Of a stretch of DNA of 64,000 nucleotides, positions 24,851-33,667 are shown one piece after another. The position numbers and the translations under genes are program-made. Origin of the DNA: Candidatus Intricatilinea gracilis (GTDB lineage Bacteria > Pseudomonadota > Gammaproteobacteria > Burkholderiales > Burkholderiaceae_C); contig JADJDQ010000006.1 of the NCBI GenBank assembly GCA_016702605.1, forward strand, positions 124,001 to 188,000, written 5' to 3'. The notes beneath the pieces were generated by a model. The model had not been told where the DNA came from and made no database searches. It saw only the letters and a list, made by a program, of their open reading frames with translations. Numbering within the stretch: position 1 is the first letter of the stretch; each line of letters starts with the position of its first letter.

Positions 24851-25711
24851 TCAGCAACGCGCTGCGGCGCGGGCCAGGGCACGGCGCAGCATCTGGCCGG
24901 CCATGGCAGTCTTGTACTCACGGTCGCCGCGCAGGTCTTCCGCCGGGTCGCAGATGGCCATGGCGGCGGCGGTGGCGGCGGCGATGGTGGTTTCGCTCAA
25001 GCGTTGGCCCAGCAGCGCGGCTTCGGCAGCCGTGGCGCGCAGCGCGGTGGGCGCCACATTCGTCAGGCCGATGCGGATGTGGCTCACCACATCGCCGTCC
25101 AGGCGTATCACCACGGCCGCGGCGGCGGTGGCCCAGTCGCCGGTCTTGCGCTTGAGCTTTTCGTAGGCGTAGCCCGTCTTCGGCGCAAAGGCCGGCACCC
25201 GGATCTGCGTGAGGATCTCGTTTTCGGCCATCGCCGTCATGTAGGTGCCCAGAAAGAACTGGTCCGCTGCCACGCTGCGGGTGCCACCCGGGCCTTGCAG
25301 CACCAGCGTGGCATCCAGGGCGATCGAGATGGCCGGGTGATCGTTGCCCGGGTCGCCGTGGGCGATGTCGCCGCCGATCGTGCCGCGGTTGCGCACCTGC
25401 GGGTCGGCGATCTGCCGCGCCGCTTCGGCCAGCAGTGGCACCTTGGCCTGCAGGATGGGGTTGGCGATGAGTTCGTTCTCGACCGTCATCGCGCCGATCA
25501 CGACGGTGGCGCCGTCCTCGCATACGCCGCGCAATTCGGCGATCTTGTTCAGGTCGATCAGCGCCGACGGCGCCGCGAAACGCAGCTTCATCATCGGCAG
25601 CAGGCTGTGCCCGCCGGCCAGCAGCTTGGCGTCCGGCCCCAGGCTGCCGAGCAGCGAGATGGCTTCACCCACCGAGCGGGGGGCGTGGTAATCGAACGAG
25701 GCAGGAATCAT
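24851..25711 (-). CDS. coxM: CO dehydrogenase medium (FAD) subunit
   Basis: 286 residues, as usual for CoxM. The N-terminal FAD-binding domain has the signature AGGHSLLPMMKLR and later TIGGDIAHGDPGND; the C-terminal half is the CO_deh_flav_C domain (about 175-280) ending in REYKTAMAGQMLRRAL. It takes electrons from CoxS and passes them to the quinone pool. The ATG at 25711 has a strong ribosome-binding site (AAGGAG, 6-7 bases away). First structural gene of the operon, 124 bp after the proposed RcoM operator. Confidence 0.96.
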   Translation of the reverse strand: MIPASFDYHAPRSVGEAISLLGSLGPDAKLLAGGHSLLPMMKLRFAAPSALIDLNKIAELRGVCEDGATVVIGAMTVENELIANPILQAKVPLLAEAARQIADPQVRNRGTIGGDIAHGDPGNDHPAISIALDATLVLQGPGGTRSVAADQFFLGTYMTAMAENEILTQIRVPAFAPKTGYAYEKLKRKTGDWATAAAAVVIRLDGDVVSHIRIGLTNVAPTALRATAAEAALLGQRLSETTIAAATAAAMAICDPAEDLRGDREYKTAMAGQMLRRALARAAARC

Positions 25712-26011
25712 CGAGGTCTCCTTGGGCTGACGGGCGCTGCGACTGGCGCCATCAGACCATTGTGGAAAGGCAATGTGAACCAGGTGTCACCGGGGTCTTG
25801 AACGGCGTTGGGACCGGCTGCAGCGCACCGGACGCACGAAGCGCCGCCAAGCTTGAACGAACGGCAGCAGCGCTGCACGAACGGCAGGACAGCCCGCGGC
25901 GGGCGGCCGTCTGGCTAGTAACAAGGCTGTAAGCGGCTGCGGGAAAACGATGAAGGGGCTTACCCCAGCGGCATGAGCAGGTGCCGCACCGGGGGGGGGA
26001 GGCACGAGTGC
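25712..26011 (-). promoter_or_regulatory. rcoM-coxM intergenic region with cox promoter
   Basis: 300 bp without a gene. It holds the triple direct repeat listed separately, the coxM ribosome-binding site, and just after the rcoM stop a weak GGGG-TAAG-CCCC hairpin followed by a short T-rich stretch. A G-run (25991-25999) lies close to the rcoM stop. I cannot place a convincing -35/-10 pair; activated promoters often lack one. Confidence 0.5.
25835..25881 (-). promoter_or_regulatory. Triple direct repeat, predicted RcoM operator of coxM
   Basis: On the minus strand TTCGTG (25881-25876), TTCGTT (25861-25856) and TTCGTG (25840-25835) recur at 20- and 21-bp spacing. The two upstream copies share the longer 11-mer CTGCCGTTCGT. 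For Burkholderia RcoM, CO-dependent binding to three direct TTnnnG sites spaced 21 bp has been described. Here the middle copy has T instead of G at the last position. The third site ends 124 bp before the coxM ATG. Confidence 0.75.
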
Positions 26012-26794
26012 TTACTTCGTTGACGCGCTGGCACCGGCCGGCACGCCCAACCTTTCGAGCAACGCCGCTGAACTGCTGCGGGACACGGCCACAGGCTCGT
26101 CCACCCCGTCGAGCAACACGGCGAGTTTTCCTTCGTCGCGTTGCAACTGGCTCACCGCGCGCAGGTTGATGACGTGGCTGCGGTGTACACGCATGAAGTG
26201 GTCGGGGTCGAGGCGCGTTTCGATGTCGCCGATGGCGAGGTTGCAGAACTGCTTGCCCTGTGCGGTGATCACGCGGGTGTAGTGGCCGTCCGAGCGCACG
26301 GCCAGGATGTCGTCGGCATCCACGAAGGCGATGCGATTGGATGCCACGGTGGGGATCTTGAGCAGGCGGCGGCGGTTGTCGGTGCGACTGGGCTGGGTTT
26401 CTTCGCTCGATGCCACCACGTCGGTGATGTCGTGAAAGACCAGCACATACCCGACCGGTTCGAGCGCCGCATTGCGGGTGCGGCTCACCTTGATCAGCAG
26501 CACCCGCTCGGGGATGTTGATGATCATGGTCATGGGCGGCGGGTTGGTCACCGGGCACCGGCCGGCAGCCTGGTCGAGCATGAACTCGACCTTGGGCTTG
26601 GAGCGTTCGGGGTGAAAACTCAGCACCATGCGGTCGAAGGGCTGCAAACGTTCGACCGGCAAGACGCGGCGTGCGTAGTCGTTCATGCCCACGACACGGC
26701 GGTCGTCGTCGAGATGGACGATGCCGACCTCGAAGCGCTCGAGCAGGTAAAGCGGTGAGGTGGCAGCGCTGAGCTGCACGCGGGGGGCGTCCAT
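26012..26794 (-). CDS. rcoM: RcoM-type CO-sensing transcriptional regulator (PAS-haem, LytTR)
   Basis: 260 residues. The N-terminal PAS domain (about 15-125) carries the haem-ligand positions of Burkholderia xenovorans RcoM: His61 in FHPERSK (axial ligand), Cys80 in GRCPVTNPPP, and Met90 ten residues later in MTMIINIPERVLLIKVS. The Cys-to-Met spacing is the same as in the reference proteins. The C-terminal LytTR DNA-binding domain (about 150-250) has DILAVRSDGHYTRVI and FMRVHRSHVINLRAV. The protein should switch its distal haem ligand for CO and activate coxM. It is encoded immediately upstream of coxM in the same direction, with a triple-repeat operator between. Among cox clusters, other organisms use membrane LytTR proteins (CoxC/CoxH) instead. 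Confidence 0.93.
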   Translation of the reverse strand: MDAPRVQLSAATSPLYLLERFEVGIVHLDDDRRVVGMNDYARRVLPVERLQPFDRMVLSFHPERSKPKVEFMLDQAAGRCPVTNPPPMTMIINIPERVLLIKVSRTRNAALEPVGYVLVFHDITDVVASSEETQPSRTDNRRRLLKIPTVASNRIAFVDADDILAVRSDGHYTRVITAQGKQFCNLAIGDIETRLDPDHFMRVHRSHVINLRAVSQLQRDEGKLAVLLDGVDEPVAVSRSSSAALLERLGVPAGASASTK

Positions 26795-27037
26795 GTGGGG
26801 TCTAGTCTCCGATCACCCGGCGCGTGGACTCGCGTGCTCGCATGGTCCCATCCGCCATCGATACGCGGGGCATCGACGGCACGATTCAACCACGTCGACC
26901 AGGGCCGCGCTTGCGGCATCATCCCGCGTGCGCTGGCGTCCACCTGCTGCTTCGCATCGGTGCCGGTTGCCATCGGCGGGTGGGTGCTGGCCATCCGTCG
27001 TTTGCCCCAACCCCTACCCCGACCCACGGAGAGCTGC

Positions 27038-27952
27038 ATGTCCTTGTCCCTGCTCGAGCAACGTGATCCCGCCTGGCTCGACCTCCAGTACAACAACCGC
27101 GCGCGGGTGGCCGACTCGGTCGACATCCTGGCGCGTTGGGCGGCCGAAGCGGCCGTCGCACGTGCCGAGATGTCGGCCGCCGGCCATGCGAGGCTCGATC
27201 TGGCCTATGGCCCGGGGCCGAGTGACCGCATCGACGTGTTCACGCCGCGTGGGCCGGCAAGTGAGGACGAGGCCGAACATTCGGACGGCGCGCCGGTGCT
27301 GGTGTTCATCCACGGTGGCTGGTGGCGCGCGCTGAGCAAGGACGATTTCAGCCACGTCGCGCCGGCCTACACCCGAGCCGGTGCCCTGGTGATGCTGCCC
27401 GAGTACGCCTTGTGCCCGGCCGTGACGATCGATCAGATCTGCCTGCAGACCACCCAGGCGCTGGCCTGGGCCTGGCGCAATGCGGCCAAGTTTGGCGGTG
27501 ACCCGAGCCGCATCGTCGTGGTGGGCCATTCGGCTGGCGCCCATCTGGCGGCCATGTTGCTGTGCTGCGACTGGCGCAGCGTGGGCAAGGATCTGCCGGC
27601 CAATCTGGTGCGATCGGCCCTGGCCATCTCGGGTCTGTACGACCTGGCGCCGGTACAACACACCCCGTTCGTGCAGGTCGACCTCAACCTCACGGACGAG
27701 GCCGTGGCAAGGCTGAGCCCGGCGCGATTTGGCGCACCCAAGGGCCGGCTGATGGCCACGGTGGGCGGTGACGAGAGTGAATCGTTTCTGGCGCAAAACG
27801 ATGCCATTCGCGCTGCCTGGGGCCAACGGACCGTGCCGGTGTGTGAGGCGATCACCGGCACCAACCACTTCACCGTGGTCGATGACTTCATCACCCCCGG
27901 CGGGCGCCAGTTTGGTCTGGCCTGGGAGCTGCTGGACGGGACGTCGCGCTGA
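27038..27952 (+). CDS. Alpha/beta hydrolase (esterase/arylformamidase-like)
   Basis: 304 residues from the ATG at 27038, preceded by GGAGAG. The fold is the alpha/beta hydrolase of the HSL/KynB-like group: oxyanion-hole motif HGGWW, nucleophile elbow GHSAG, and a late TNHFTVVDD with the probable catalytic histidine. The N-terminus (QYNNRARVADSVDIL) resembles arylformamidase-like esterases. No signal peptide, so it is cytoplasmic. It is transcribed away from rcoM with a 243-bp gap and converges on the RnfB-like gene. No partner genes of tryptophan degradation are nearby, so the substrate is unknown. Confidence 0.85.
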   Translation: MSLSLLEQRDPAWLDLQYNNRARVADSVDILARWAAEAAVARAEMSAAGHARLDLAYGPGPSDRIDVFTPRGPASEDEAEHSDGAPVLVFIHGGWWRALSKDDFSHVAPAYTRAGALVMLPEYALCPAVTIDQICLQTTQALAWAWRNAAKFGGDPSRIVVVGHSAGAHLAAMLLCCDWRSVGKDLPANLVRSALAISGLYDLAPVQHTPFVQVDLNLTDEAVARLSPARFGAPKGRLMATVGGDESESFLAQNDAIRAAWGQRTVPVCEAITGTNHFTVVDDFITPGGRQFGLAWELLDGTSR

Positions 27953-28021
27953 GCGCCTGACCGGCGCCACTGGGCCGCATGCGCTGGATCCACCAGCCTC
28001 ACGAGCCTCGGCAGAACATGT

Positions 28022-28693
28022 TCAGGCGGTCGGCGGCTTGCGCTGCGCCCGTGCCCGGGCCAGCGCGGCCTCGATCACGCTGCGTTTGCGCTCGATCTCG
28101 GCAGGTGTATTGGCCCGGGTGAGGTCGTCGAGGTGGGCCAGCTTGTGTTCGGCCTTGTCCGCCAGTGTGGCGTCGTGGTCGGCCTTGGCGCTGGCGCGGC
28201 GCTCGTTGCGTGCCACGTAGCGCTGGCGGGCGAGGGTGGCGTCGGCCTCGCTCCAGGCGTGCCAGCCGCTCAGGCCGGGGGTGGCCTCGATCAGGCTGAT
28301 GCAGTCGACCGGGCAGGCCGGCACACACAACTCACAGCCGGTGCATTGCGGCTCGATGACCGTGTGCATGCGTTTGTGTGTGCCGATGATGCAGTCGACC
28401 GGGCAGGCCTTGATACACAGCGTGCAGCCGATGCACCAGGCTTCGTCGATCACGGCCAGCAGGCGTGGGCCGGCGCTGCCACAGCTGGGGTCGAGCGCTT
28501 GTTCGGCCTCGGTCGGCGCCCGGCCGATGGCTGCGGCCAGGCGAGTGATGCCTTCGACACCACCCGGCGGGCAGCGGTTGATGGCCGCACCGTCGGCACA
28601 GATGGCCTGGGCGTAGGCGCGGCAGTCGACGTAGCCGCAGCGGGTGCACTGCGTCTGCGGCAACAGGGCGTCGATGGCGTCGATGTTGGTCAC
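28022..28693 (-). CDS. RnfB/RsxB-like iron-sulfur protein
   Basis: About 223 residues from a GTG at 28693; a TTG at 28711 is possible, but both lack a clear ribosome-binding site. The N-terminus VTNIDAIDALLPQTQC-T-R-CGYVDC with a later NRCPPGG is the RnfB 4Fe-4S motif. Then come two ferredoxin clusters, CIGCTLCIKACPVDC and CTGCELCVPACPVDC. An Arg/Ala/Glu-rich coiled tail of about 60 residues follows. The membrane anchor of true RnfB is absent, and there are no rnfA/C/D/G/E genes nearby, so this is the stand-alone soluble form common in Burkholderiales. It is an electron carrier with unknown partners. The terminator hairpin upstream limits how far 5' the gene can start. Confidence 0.8.
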   Translation of the reverse strand: MTNIDAIDALLPQTQCTRCGYVDCRAYAQAICADGAAINRCPPGGVEGITRLAAAIGRAPTEAEQALDPSCGSAGPRLLAVIDEAWCIGCTLCIKACPVDCIIGTHKRMHTVIEPQCTGCELCVPACPVDCISLIEATPGLSGWHAWSEADATLARQRYVARNERRASAKADHDATLADKAEHKLAHLDDLTRANTPAEIERKRSVIEAALARARAQRKPPTA

Positions 28694-28709
28694 ACCGGGC
28701 AGGTCAGGC

Positions 28710-28753
28710 AAAAGTGAGACGGCCCGGCTGCCCGACGTGTCGGGGCAACCGGG
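28710..28753 (-). terminator. Terminator downstream of phaZ
   Basis: On the minus strand CCCGGTTGCCCCGA and TCGGGCAGCCGGG pair (one bulge, one G-T) around a short CACG loop, followed 20 bases on by TTTT. It lies between the phaZ stop (28809) and the RnfB-like gene, so it should separate the two transcripts. Confidence 0.6.
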
Positions 28754-28808
28754 CCGCAGCGGCTGGTCCAGGTCGGGGCGGGCTGCACCGGCAGTCCGCG
28801 CCGCGCCG

Positions 28809-30098
28809 TCAGGCCTTGACCGACACGAGCTTGCGTTTGGTCGCTGCGGTGCTGGCCGGGGTCTGGTGGCTGAGGATGAACTCGCGGATCTGCGGATAAA
28901 CCAGGTCACGCCAGCGCCGACCCGAGAAGATGCCATAGTGACCGGCGCCTTCGACGTCGTAGTGGAACTGCCGCGTCGACGGGATGCCGGTGCACAGGTC
29001 GTGGGCGGCCCTGGTCTGGCCAGCGCCCGAGATGTCGTCGAGTTCACCTTCGACGGTGAGCAGCGCCGTGGTGCTGATGTCTTCGGGCTTGACCAGTTGG
29101 CCGTTGACGTGCCAGTTGTGGTTGACCAGCGCGAAGTCCTGGAACACGACACGGATGGTGTCGAGGTAATACTCGGCCGGCATGTCGAGCACGGCGTTGT
29201 ATTCGTCGTAGAACTGGCGATGGGCGTCGACGCTGCTGTCGTCACCGCGCACCAGGTCGAGGAAGTAGTCCCAGTGTGAACTGGCGTGCCGGTCGGGATT
29301 CATCGCCACGAAACCGGTGTGCTGCAGGAAGCCCGGGTAGACGGCGCGACCGGTGCCCGGGTAGTTGCCCGGCACACGGTAGATCACGTTGTGCTGGAAC
29401 CACTCGTGGCTGCGGTTCATCGCCAGGTTGTTGACGGCGGTGGGGCTGCGGCGAGCATCGATCGGGCCGCCCATCATGGTCATGGTGCGCGGCGTGAACT
29501 CGCCGTTGCTGGCCAGCAGCGAGATGGCGCCCAGCACCGGCACGGTGGGCTGGCAGACCGAGATGACGTTGACCTCGGGGCCGATGTGGCGGATGAACTC
29601 CTGCACATAGGTGACGTAGTCATCGAGGCGGAAGGCGCCGTCGCTGAGCGGCACCATGCGGGCGTCGACCCAGTCGGTGATGTAGACCTTGTGGGTCGCC
29701 AGCAGGGTGCGCACGGTGTCGCGCAGCAGGGTGGAATGGTGGCCCGACAGGGGGGCCACGATCAGCACGATGGGCTGCGTCTTCATCTGCTCGAGCAGCT
29801 TGGCGTTGTCGGCGAAACGCTTGAAACGCAGCAGGCGGCAGAACGGCTTGCTCATGGCGACCTGTTCCTGCACCGCCATCTCGACGCCGTCCACCGTCAC
29901 GCCGGTGATGCCGAACTGGGGCTTCTCGTATTCCTTGGTCAGGCGGTGCAGCAGGTCGAAGCTGGCCGCCACGCGGTCCGAGCCCACACCTTGCGAAAAC
30001 GGCGACAGCGGATGGCTGTAGAGCTTGGCCGTCGCGCTGGCGAATTCGGCGAACGGGCTCATCACGGCGCGTTGGGTTTCGTAGAGCTGGTAGAGCAT
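28809..30098 (-). CDS. phaZ: Intracellular polyhydroxybutyrate depolymerase PhaZ
   Basis: 429 residues, close to Cupriavidus necator PhaZa1. The N-terminus MLYQLYETQRA, the long hydrolase domain with LIVAPLSGHHSTLLRDTV and VYITDWVDARMVPL, and the nucleophile motif ISVCQPT (Cys182 in place of serine) define the intracellular depolymerase family; the late segment GEGAGHYG-like EGAGHYGIFSG holds the catalytic histidine. It releases 3-hydroxybutyrate from native granules. PhaR, the granule-bound repressor, is encoded at 55146-55745, and a PhaR-like operator lies about 110 bp upstream of this gene. No other pha genes are adjacent. Confidence 0.95.
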   Translation of the reverse strand: MLYQLYETQRAVMSPFAEFASATAKLYSHPLSPFSQGVGSDRVAASFDLLHRLTKEYEKPQFGITGVTVDGVEMAVQEQVAMSKPFCRLLRFKRFADNAKLLEQMKTQPIVLIVAPLSGHHSTLLRDTVRTLLATHKVYITDWVDARMVPLSDGAFRLDDYVTYVQEFIRHIGPEVNVISVCQPTVPVLGAISLLASNGEFTPRTMTMMGGPIDARRSPTAVNNLAMNRSHEWFQHNVIYRVPGNYPGTGRAVYPGFLQHTGFVAMNPDRHASSHWDYFLDLVRGDDSSVDAHRQFYDEYNAVLDMPAEYYLDTIRVVFQDFALVNHNWHVNGQLVKPEDISTTALLTVEGELDDISGAGQTRAAHDLCTGIPSTRQFHYDVEGAGHYGIFSGRRWRDLVYPQIREFILSHQTPASTAATKRKLVSVKA

Positions 30099-30430
30099 CG
30101 TGTTTCCTGTGACCGGGGTCGCCGGATGACCATCCTGACATCGAGCGACGCTGATGGCAGGCCAGGCCCAAGTGTGGGCCCAGTGGATGGGTTCAAACGT
30201 TTATTGTGCAGTGCAACATCAAAGAAGACAAGCCAGGATTTGCTCGTATCGCCCCCCGATTCGTCCACGTTGACGCCGCGCGGCGGCGAAGCTTAGAGCT
30301 CACCAGCGGGTGATTCTGTCTCGTGGGTGACGCCCATAGCCGTACCGGGGGAGGCGCGCGCGGCACTGTGCCGCGCCGCGTGGACGAAGCATCGACCTTC
30401 AGCCTGACGAAGGGCTGGCATTGAGCCCGG
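30099..30430. other. Intergenic region upstream of phaZ
   Basis: 332 bp between phaZ and the end of the HDOD gene (both minus). The stretch 30190-30240 is markedly more AT-rich than its surroundings and probably holds the phaZ promoter, with the TGC-AGT-GCA element listed separately. I see no gene here: the open frames lack ribosome-binding sites and the codon pattern of neighbours. Confidence 0.5.
30207..30215. promoter_or_regulatory. TGC-N3-GCA element, candidate PhaR operator of phaZ
   Basis: TGCAGTGCA within TTGTGCAGTGCAACA, in the AT-rich part of the phaZ upstream region, about 110 bp from the phaZ start. PhaR operators described in Paracoccus contain a TGC-N3-GCA core. A phaR gene exists in this window. 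A single 9-bp match is modest evidence. Confidence 0.45.
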
Positions 30431-31297
30431 TCAATATTCGACCAAGCAAGCCAGTTCGTCCTGCCAGTGCAGAAGTTCCGCCGCGTCCACCTGCAGGTGA
30501 CCGAGACAGGCGTGGCCACGTTGCACCCATTCAATGCTTACCGGCAGCCCGGCCAGCTGGCCGACGATGTGTTCGGCGGCCAGTCCGGCGGCGATGAGAT
30601 GGCGGATGGTGTCGTCGATGCACCGGTCGGGCAGCACCTCGGCCTCGTGGTGCAGGCGGATCGCCAGCTTGAGCTGTGGCGCCAGGCGCCAGGTGCGTGC
30701 CACCAGCGCGCCGACGATGGCGTGGTCGGTGTGGTGCGCCGCCTGTTCGGTGGCCGTCATCGGGCGGTCGCGCCGGGCGCGTGCCTCGGCCAGCGTGCCG
30801 GCGTAACCCGGCAGGCTCTTGAGCAGGATGGGCACCCCCACGTCGCAGAACAGCCCGAAGGCGTGCGCCAGATCGGTCGGCAGGCTGTAGAGCTGACGCG
30901 CGATGAAGGTGATGGCATGGGCACGCTGGGACGAGGTCTCCCAGAAGTTTTCCAGCGCCGGATGTTTGACCGGCAGCGCCCGGGCGGTCAGGAACTGCGT
31001 CAGCAATGCCGCCGTCTGGCGCAAGCCCAGCAGAGCCATCGCCTGGTCCACCCCCTGCACGCTGCTCGAACGGGCATACAGCGGGCTGTTGGCGGCACGC
31101 ACCAGCGACGCTGCCATGGCGACGTCGGCGCTGGCGATGTCGTGCACCTCGGCCCAATCGGGGTCGCTCGATTTCATGGTGGCTTGCAGGCGCTGCAGCA
31201 GTGCCGGGCAGGGTGGTATGACGATGGTGCGCACGGGCCCCTCGCTGCGCGCGAGGTCGAGCTCGCTGTCGATGTCGTGGGTCTGCGTGGCAGGCAT
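30431..31297 (-). CDS. HDOD-domain signalling protein
   Basis: 288 residues from MPATQTHD at 31297 (GGGGA nearby upstream). A single HDOD domain spans about 25-240: IPPCPALLQRLQATM at its start, the SADVAMAASLVRAANSPLY helix pair, VDQAMALLGLR, then LFCDVGVPILL in place of the HD active-site motif and a late HTDHAIVGALVARTW. HDOD proteins resemble HD phosphohydrolases but usually lack full metal ligands and act as adaptors in stress or motility signalling. No partner domain is fused. No operon partner is clear. Confidence 0.85.
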   Translation of the reverse strand: MPATQTHDIDSELDLARSEGPVRTIVIPPCPALLQRLQATMKSSDPDWAEVHDIASADVAMAASLVRAANSPLYARSSSVQGVDQAMALLGLRQTAALLTQFLTARALPVKHPALENFWETSSQRAHAITFIARQLYSLPTDLAHAFGLFCDVGVPILLKSLPGYAGTLAEARARRDRPMTATEQAAHHTDHAIVGALVARTWRLAPQLKLAIRLHHEAEVLPDRCIDDTIRHLIAAGLAAEHIVGQLAGLPVSIEWVQRGHACLGHLQVDAAELLHWQDELACLVEY

Positions 31298-31409
31298 TCG
31301 TCGTTCCCCGGGGTGGCGCGTCGACTGTAGGCAGCCGGTGGCCGGACCATCACCGGAACAAGCTCGGCGAGCCACACCTTTTCGACCTGACCCGTCTGAT
31401 GCGACCATG

Positions 31410-31434
31410 AAAAAAGGCGCCCCTTGGGGCGCCT
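31410..31434 (-). terminator. Rho-independent terminator of hppA
   Basis: On the minus strand AGGCGCCCC-AA-GGGGCGCCT, followed directly by TTTTTT. It is 47 bp after the hppA stop and is the clearest terminator in the window. Confidence 0.95.
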
Positions 31435-31480
31435 GGTGCAACCGAACGAGCCGGGTGGCCCGTTCTTTCCGCCGATCGGC

Positions 31481-33667
31481 TTACTGGCTGGCGGCCGAAG
31501 CAGCCGGGGCCGCCATCGGCGCTTCGACCGGTGCGGCTGCCGGGGCGCTGGCCATCACGGCCGCAGGTGCTGCGTGGGCAGCCGCCGGCTGGGTGCTGGC
31601 TGTCATGGGCAGCAGCGGCACGATCAGCAGGGCGACGATGTTGATGATCTTGATCAGCGGGTTGACGGCGGGGCCGGCGGTGTCCTTGTACGGGTCACCC
31701 ACGGTGTCGCCGGTCACGGCCGACTTGTGGGCCTCGCTGCCCTTCTTGTGCAGCACGCCGTCGCTGTCGGTGAAACCTTCCTCGATCAGCTTCTTGGCGT
31801 TGTCCCACGCGCCACCGCCAGTGCACATGCTGATGCCGACGAACAGACCGGTGACGATGGTGCCCATCAGCAGGCCACCCAGGGCGGCCGGGCCGAGCAA
31901 CATGCCGACGACGATGGGGGCGACCACCGGCAGCAGCGACGGCACGACCATTTCCTTGATGGCGGCGGTGGTCAGCATGTCGACCGCGGCGCTGTAGTCG
32001 GGCTTGCGTTTGCCAGCCATGATCTGGCCGTCCTTGAACTGCTTGCGCACTTCGACCACCACCGCACCAGCGGCGCGGCCTACGGCTTCCATGGCCATGG
32101 CGCCGAAGAGGTAGGGGATCAGGCCGCCGATGAACAGGCCCACGATGACCTTGGGGTCGGACAGGTCGAACGTGAGGTGCATGCCACGGGCTTCGAGCGC
32201 GTGGGTGTAGTCGGCGAACAGCACCAGCGCGGCCAGACCGGCCGAGCCGATGGCGTAGCCCTTGGTCACGGCCTTGGTGGTGTTGCCCACGGCGTCGAGC
32301 GGGTCGGTGATGTCACGCACGCTGGCAGGCAATTCGGCCATTTCGGCGATACCACCGGCGTTGTCGGTGATGGGGCCGTAGGCGTCCAGCGCGACCACGA
32401 TGCCGGCCATGCTGAGCATGGACGTGGCGGCGATGGCAATGCCGTAAAGGCCGGCCAGGCCGTAGGCGGCGTAGATGGCGGCGCAGATGAAGATCACCGG
32501 GAAGGCGGTGGAGCGCATGCTCACGCCCAGGCCCGCGATGATGTTGGTGCCGTGGCCGGTGGTCGATGCCTGGGCGATGTGTTTGACCGGGTTGAACTGG
32601 GTGCCGGTGTAGAACTCGGTGATCCAGACCATGGCGGCCGTGAGCACCAGCCCGACGATGCAGGCGCCGAACAGCGCGCCGGCGCTGGCGGTACCACCAC
32701 CCACCAGCGACACCGGGTTGGGGAACATCGCGGTGGTGACGAAATAGAAGGCGATCAGCGAGAGCACGCCCGCGATGGCCAGGCCCTTGTACAGCGCGGG
32801 CATCACGTTCTTCATGCCGGGCGAGGCCTTGACGAAGGTGCAGCCGATGATGGACGCGATGATCGACACGCCGCCCAGCGCCAGCGGGTAGACCACGGCG
32901 GCCAGAGCGGCGTCGGTCACCATCAGGGCGCCCAGCGCCATGGCGGCGATCAGTGTCACGGCGTAGGTTTCGAACAGGTCGGCGGCCATGCCGGCACAGT
33001 CGCCGACGTTGTCGCCCACGTTGTCGGCAATCACCGCCGGGTTGCGCGGGTCATCCTCGGGGATGCCGGCTTCGACCTTGCCCACCAGGTCGGCACCGAC
33101 GTCGGCGCCCTTGGTGAAGATGCCGCCGCCCAGTCGCGCGAAGATCGAGATCAGCGACGAGCCGAAGGCCAGACCGAGCAGCGGCTTGAGCGTTTCGCTT
33201 GCCACGTCGGTGCCGCCGCTCACGTAATAGAAGAACCCGGTCACGCCCAGCAGGCCCAGGCCGACCACCAGCATGCCGGTGATGGCGCCGCCGCGGAAGG
33301 CGACGTCCAGCGCCGGGCCGATGCCCTTGGTGGCTGCTTGCGCCGTACGCACGTTGGCGCGTACCGACACGTTCATGCCGATGAAGCCGCATGCGCCCGA
33401 GAGCACTGCGCCGATCACGAAGCCGATGGCGGTCTTCGTGCCGAGGAAGAAGAGGATCAGGACCGCCAGCACCACGCCGACGATGGCGATGGTCTTGTAC
33501 TGGCGCGCCAGGTAGGCGGCAGCACCTTGCTGAATGGCGGCAGAAATTTCCTGCATGCGGGCGTTGCCCGCGTCCTGACTGAGGATCCAGCTGCGCGAGA
33601 CAAAGCCGTAGATCACGGCTGCCATACCGCAGACCAGCGCAACCAGCAGCGCTGTGTTGATCGACAT
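31481..33667 (-). CDS. hppA: Membrane-bound proton-translocating pyrophosphatase
   Basis: 728 residues with about 16 hydrophobic helices, starting MSINTALL at 33667 with AAGGAG seven bases upstream. The pyrophosphate-binding motifs are present: EAGIPEDDPRNPAVIADNVGDNVGD and the later ALDAYGPITDNAGGIAEM and GDTVGDPYKDTAGPAVNP. The GNTTKAVTKG segment has lysine where potassium-dependent enzymes have alanine, so this should be the K+-independent H+-pump. It conserves PPi energy as proton-motive force. The C-terminal ~40 residues are an unusual Ala/Pro-rich extension. It is divergent from the soluble pyrophosphatase gene and ends at a strong terminator. Confidence 0.96.
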   Translation of the reverse strand: MSINTALLVALVCGMAAVIYGFVSRSWILSQDAGNARMQEISAAIQQGAAAYLARQYKTIAIVGVVLAVLILFFLGTKTAIGFVIGAVLSGACGFIGMNVSVRANVRTAQAATKGIGPALDVAFRGGAITGMLVVGLGLLGVTGFFYYVSGGTDVASETLKPLLGLAFGSSLISIFARLGGGIFTKGADVGADLVGKVEAGIPEDDPRNPAVIADNVGDNVGDCAGMAADLFETYAVTLIAAMALGALMVTDAALAAVVYPLALGGVSIIASIIGCTFVKASPGMKNVMPALYKGLAIAGVLSLIAFYFVTTAMFPNPVSLVGGGTASAGALFGACIVGLVLTAAMVWITEFYTGTQFNPVKHIAQASTTGHGTNIIAGLGVSMRSTAFPVIFICAAIYAAYGLAGLYGIAIAATSMLSMAGIVVALDAYGPITDNAGGIAEMAELPASVRDITDPLDAVGNTTKAVTKGYAIGSAGLAALVLFADYTHALEARGMHLTFDLSDPKVIVGLFIGGLIPYLFGAMAMEAVGRAAGAVVVEVRKQFKDGQIMAGKRKPDYSAAVDMLTTAAIKEMVVPSLLPVVAPIVVGMLLGPAALGGLLMGTIVTGLFVGISMCTGGGAWDNAKKLIEEGFTDSDGVLHKKGSEAHKSAVTGDTVGDPYKDTAGPAVNPLIKIINIVALLIVPLLPMTASTQPAAAHAAPAAVMASAPAAAPVEAPMAAPAASAASQ

